Of a stretch of DNA of 64,000 nucleotides, positions 60,264 through 64,000 are shown piece after piece. Positions within the stretch are counted from its first letter, which is position 1. The number at the start of each line of letters is the position of its first letter. The DNA is from Gentiana macrophylla. Its lineage: Eukaryota; Streptophyta; Magnoliopsida; Gentianales; Gentianaceae. The stretch spans positions 61,530,583 through 61,594,582 of the forward strand of contig CM047808.1 of assembly GCA_026214975.1 (NCBI GenBank), written 5' to 3'. The notes beneath the pieces were generated by a model, which made no database searches, had not been told where the DNA came from, and was given only the letters and a program-made list of their open reading frames with translations. The position numbers and the translations under genes were made by a program.

Positions 60264-60410
60264 TTTTGTAGTGATGTGTGTGTTCATATATATGTGTGTG
60301 CATAATATATTAAGGTATATTTGTGTATTGGGTGGAGAATTTTGTGTGCAGGTGAGTGATTGTGAGAAAGTAATGTGCAAGTAACTCTTTTCTCCTTTAG
60401 TTTGTTTTTT
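59485..60410 (-). other. Intergenic region of viral copy D
   Basis: It mirrors 58564-59460 with scattered differences, including a shorter (TA)n tract (60230-60258). The TATA-like and CCAAT-like area is less well kept than in copy C. Confidence 0.7.
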
Positions 60411-61824
60411 TTATTGTGTTGGTGTATAGTCTTCGTCTTCTTCGTCAATATTGACTAATGTTGTGGAACTTATAGGTGATGTCTGTGAACTTGAGGCATA
60501 CTGAGATAGGACTTGTTGTAATTCTTCCTTCGTCTTTGATGCAGCTAATAATGCAGCCATTTGTGCTTTTCTCTCTGAAAATTTTGATGACGCATTAGGT
60601 TGTATTTGAGATGGCTAGGGTTTTGCTTGTAATCATTTTTCCATGTTTGTGGGTAGTAAACTTTGGACGATGTTGCATTTTTCCCACCATTTGACTCGAA
60701 ATCTTCGTCGGATAAGTTGCATGGGATTATCAGAATAATCTAAAAACCAGTTTACTATCCATGGTAGATACAATTTTGTACATAATGTTGCAAATGCAGA
60801 AAATCTCTTTTCTGCCTCCAAAGACTTGTATTTTGCTTTGAAAAGATTGAAAGATTCAATCACTGTTGTTTTTTATATTTCTGGGACTGAATCAAAACAT
60901 TCCCACCATTGAATCTACCATGATGGAAATTTGGAAATGTCTGCAAATTTTTTTTATCAAAGTGCATCAACCAAGTATGCTGATTCTTTTGATTTTGTAT
61001 GAAGAATGCATTGAACCATGCATGTTGGTACTCCCGATAGTTGAAAGTAATATTATAAAAGGGCTCTTCTTTGTATTCTTCCGAAAACGCAATTGGCGCA
61101 GATGGATCTACGTACCAATCTTTTGGAGAAATAATTTGCTGAATTTTACATGTTGAAAATATAGGTGTGGCTTGGTTATTTTGATGGTATTTGTGATCAA
61201 AGCTCGCTGATTATGTTGCTTGTACTATTGTTTGGTAAAAAAATTGTGTTTCTCTTGTAAATCCCAGGGTTTGTAAAACCAACATGTGCCAAAGTAACAT
61301 TGGAGGGTTTGAAAGTGGTCTTGGCTATGAAAACCGGCTTCAACCATAGTAATATTTTGTGAGTATTGTTTAACTGTGTAAACCGTCTTTTGTGTTCTTG
61401 TATTTTATGTAGTAGTAGGTCTTGCTGGTGGTTGGAATGAATTTGAAGTTAAGACAGTGGGTTTCGTGGATGATGATGCTATAGGCTTTGATGATGATGC
61501 AGTACGTCTTGGTGATGGTAGTGTGGGTAACTGTAGTAGGTTTTGTGTGTTTGGTAAAGGATGAGTTAAATGCATGTTTCTGAATTCTCTGCTTTGTAAT
61601 AATTTAAGAAATTGTTGTGACTCTAGATCGAACGAACCTGTTTCTTTGATGTCATGGTTTTGTTCTTCTTTTGTGACGATGTCATACCAAGACATCTTTG
61701 GTTTTGTAGTACTTGTATTTGTAACCTTTGTAACATTTTTTCCTTTGTCTGTCTTTGGAGCCATCGGATCTGTCTTGTAGGAATTCTCGGGTATGAAAAA
61801 CGGGAACTGAATTTGTATCTCCAT
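60411..61824 (-). pseudogene. Viral ORF3, copy D
   Basis: The frame starts at 61824 (MEIQIQFPFFI), continues to 61405, then through broken frames (61400-60870) to a C-terminal part (60863-60411) containing LPWIVNWFLDYSDNP, VKWWEKCN and the acidic EEDEDYTPTQ end. Unlike copy B, it retains the middle section. Stops occur near 61405 and 60634 and at other points. Confidence 0.75.
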
Positions 61825-63098
61825 TTATGAGGTCAACATCAAAATCGAAAATACTTAAAATTGCTTGCCATCAAGCAAATATTTTCTTTGACGTAAGATT
61901 TTGTACATCCTTTTGTAAAATTTCTTTTGCACTTTTACAGTCTATACGTAATAAAAACTTTTTGTTTAATAAATCACTTTGAAAGTTTTGAATGCATAAA
62001 ACAATGCTTAAAATCTCCTTTTTTTTATTGTAGAATAATTCTTTTGGGTATCATTCCAATGTGCAGATGTAAACTGAACAATTAGTTCTTTAGAATCTTG
62101 TTTCTGCTTCAAGATTCCTCCACAACCAAGATCAGAAGCATCAGTTTCAACAATTTTATGTAGGTTACGATCGGCTAAGTGTCACATGGAATTTGTGTGA
62201 CATGTTTCTTAATTTGCTGGACAATTTTTGTGTGTGTTGTATTTCAAGGTGTAGGGTTTGTTTTTAGACGGTCATGAAGTGGTTTTCCTATTTTGTTTCG
62301 ATTTTGGTAAAAGTCAAGGACATAATTTAAACATCCTAAGAACCTTTGTAGTTGTTTTTTATCAGTAATTTTATCTGGAAATTTTGTGGTGAAATTTAGA
62401 AATCTTTCTATGGGTGTAATAGTCCCTTGAGTAATATAGTGCCCAAGATTTTTTATTTTTGTTTGGAAAAGCGACATTTTAGGTTCAGATATGACTAAAC
62501 CGCTTTTTTCGATTACATATTAAAACATTTTTAAGTGCTTGAAATGTTCATCAATAGTTTTTGAAAATAGAAGTACATCATCTATGTATACAATACAAAA
62601 TGTTGAGTAATCATTGAATATTTCGTTCATAATCCTTTGGAATTCGGAAGGAGCATTTTTTAAGCCGAAAGGCATTACATTCCATTGGTATTGTCCAAAG
62701 GGAACTGTAAATGATGTTTTATATCTGTCTGTTGGTTTTATTTGTATTGGCCAGAAACCTGATTTCATGTCAAATTTTGAGAATATGAAGGCATCATGGA
62801 GTTTATTTAGAAGGTCCTTTTTATTAGGTATGGGATAACGAACCCATTTTAATGCCTTGTTGAGAGGTTTGTAATTAATGACTATTCTAGGAGTTCCTCT
62901 CTCGATTTCAGAGGCTTTATTAACGTAAAAAGCAGAACAACTCCAAGGTGATCTGGCTTTAGAGAATAATTTTTTGGTTTCAAGGTCTTGTTTTTCTTTT
63001 CTGCAAAATTGTTCAAGGTCTTTATTCATTTGTATCGGACGGGCTTTAGTAGGTATATCTTTTTCAAGAAAAGATGTATCATAGGGCAAATCAACCAT
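61825..63098 (-). pseudogene. Viral reverse transcriptase and RNase H, copy D
   Basis: The frame 63098-62520 is the best-preserved RT core in the window: SPWSCSAFYVNKASEIERG, FGQYQWNVMPFGLKNAPSEF and IVYIDDVLLFSKTIDEHF are in one frame. It stops just after, and the connection domain follows at 62477-62244. RNase H (ETDASDLGCGG start) is readable in shifted frames between about 62170 and 61840. Confidence 0.87.
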
Positions 63099-64000
63099 AT
63101 GTTACCTTTTATTCCAGAACGAATTGGGTAGTTCAGCACAAACTTTTAATGTAAATATCTTTTGTAATCTTAGTATATTTTCTTTTATAGTGGGTTGATT
63201 TAGTAACATATTTATTCTTTGTAAGGAGGCATCTTTTTTGTAATTCATTGAGCTGAAATTGTTTTTTATATATTATATTATTGATGTTGTTTTCATGTAT
63301 AGATGAAGCTTTTAATAAATTTAAACTTCTAGTTCTTGGTTTTACAAAGACTGGAAACATGTGTTTTTTATTATTTATTTTGAATGTAAGGGAATCTGGA
63401 CAAACCTTGTATGGTGTGATAAGGTTTATGAATGGAGTGTCAAGGATTACGCAATGATGGATGTCATTGACAACCACAAAGGATGTCATCAAGGAGACCT
63501 CATTATTGATTATGGAAGCTTCTGTCTTTGCAGAGATTACTATTTTTGATTTGTTTGCTGCTGAAATTTTTTCATGGGTTTGTTGTAGGAATTTTATAAG
63601 GACAAAACCTTCTTTTATACAATTTAAGTCGGCTGCAATGTCAAATAGTGCAATGGCATTAAGTTCGAAATAATTTAAAATTTTGATTGTAATATTTATG
63701 ATATATTTTCTCGATGTAATTTCTTTTAAAACAAAAAGGAAATCAGTTGGGGCTGTTGTAATGTTTTGTAATTCTTGAGTAATATCTTCATTTTCAGTAT
63801 GTGTGTCACTATTGTCTTTTATTGTTTCAATAATGGTTTTGATTAATAATGAATCATTTTTCTGATTCTCTTTTAGTTCTCTTAACTCATTTTTTATTTC
63901 TTTAATTTGTTTTTGTAAATCTTGATTTGTAATATTATCTTTTTTTTATTCCTGTTTAGGATTGTTGTTAAATCATATGTACTTCTGGAAGTACTTGGTG
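63099..64000 (-). pseudogene. Viral protease and linker, copy D (runs off the window)
   Basis: The protease flap strand (FVVVNDIHHCVILDTPFINL) is in 63492-63133. The active-site segment near 63640 reads LFDIAAD in place of the DTGAD of copy A, so two active-site residues are changed. The coiled-coil linker continues to the window end and presumably beyond, toward the coat protein. Confidence 0.82.

Larger units (their letters stand above)
56839..62165. repeat. Large inverted repeat formed by viral copies C and D
   Basis: The left arm (about 56839-59460) and right arm (59485 to about 62165) are inverted copies covering RNase H, ORF3 and the intergenic region. The centre is CGTTGATCC (ends 59460), a 24-nt spacer (59461-59484), then GGATCAACG (starts 59485). 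Near the centre the arms are almost perfectly complementary; further out they differ by scattered substitutions and small indels. Confidence 0.9.

Noticed and set aside
37651..64000. An inducible, potentially infectious viral integrant
   Set aside because: No copy contains all domains, all polymerase and protease copies are broken, and the array is rearranged.

Overview
This is transposon-dominated DNA from a plant nuclear genome, almost certainly an angiosperm; I cannot name the species. The evidence is plant-type Ty1/copia and Ty3 (Athila/Tat-like) LTR retrotransposons, a non-autonomous Mutator-like element, and integrated plant pararetrovirus (Caulimoviridae-like) sequence. I see no convincing host housekeeping gene, complete tRNA, rRNA or CRISPR array. 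Nearly every coding region is broken by stops or frameshifts, so most are listed as pseudogenes.

Region 1 (1-36027) is a nest of at least five insertions. The oldest layer is the 3' part of a plus-strand Tat-like element (31806-36027) carrying an intron-containing antisense ORF. A minus-strand Athila-like element 1 (LTRs 1-854 and 5615-6905 + 31661-31805) inserted into that ORF. A copia element 2 (6906-31660) inserted into an LTR of element 1. A dimeric Athila-like element 3 (13477-29292; LTR-internal-LTR-internal-LTR, target duplication ATAGT) inserted into the reverse transcriptase gene of element 2, a few codons before the YVDD catalytic motif. A 1.33-kb MULE with 9-bp target duplications (13742-15075) inserted into the first LTR of element 3.

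Region 2 (36028-37650) is a decayed minus-strand copia-type gag. It ends in a 124-bp palindrome with an (AT)n core, and viral sequence begins on its far side.

Region 3 (37651-64000) is a cluster of four endogenous pararetrovirus copies in alternating orientation: A plus, B minus, C plus, D minus. Copy A shows three ORFs: a movement-protein ORF, a CP-PR-RT-RNase H ORF overlapping its end, and the start of a third ORF. Copy A is split by a 8.9-kb minus-strand LTR element 4 (43289-52236, target duplication AAATA), which lacks pol but carries a long unidentified ORF. Copies C and D meet tail to tail around a 24-nt spacer and form an inverted repeat of roughly 2.6 kb per arm. All viral protease and polymerase copies seen carry breaks.

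The most unusual features are the triplicated tRNA-Asp-type primer-binding site of element 3, interleaved with copies of what looks like the sense 5' half of tRNA-Asp; the dimeric three-LTR structure; the antisense spliced ORF; and the inverted viral pair. Differences between the tandem copies of element 3 cluster at CAG/CTG/CCGG sites without being C-to-T changes, which suggests methylation-linked sequencing error in part of this assembly.
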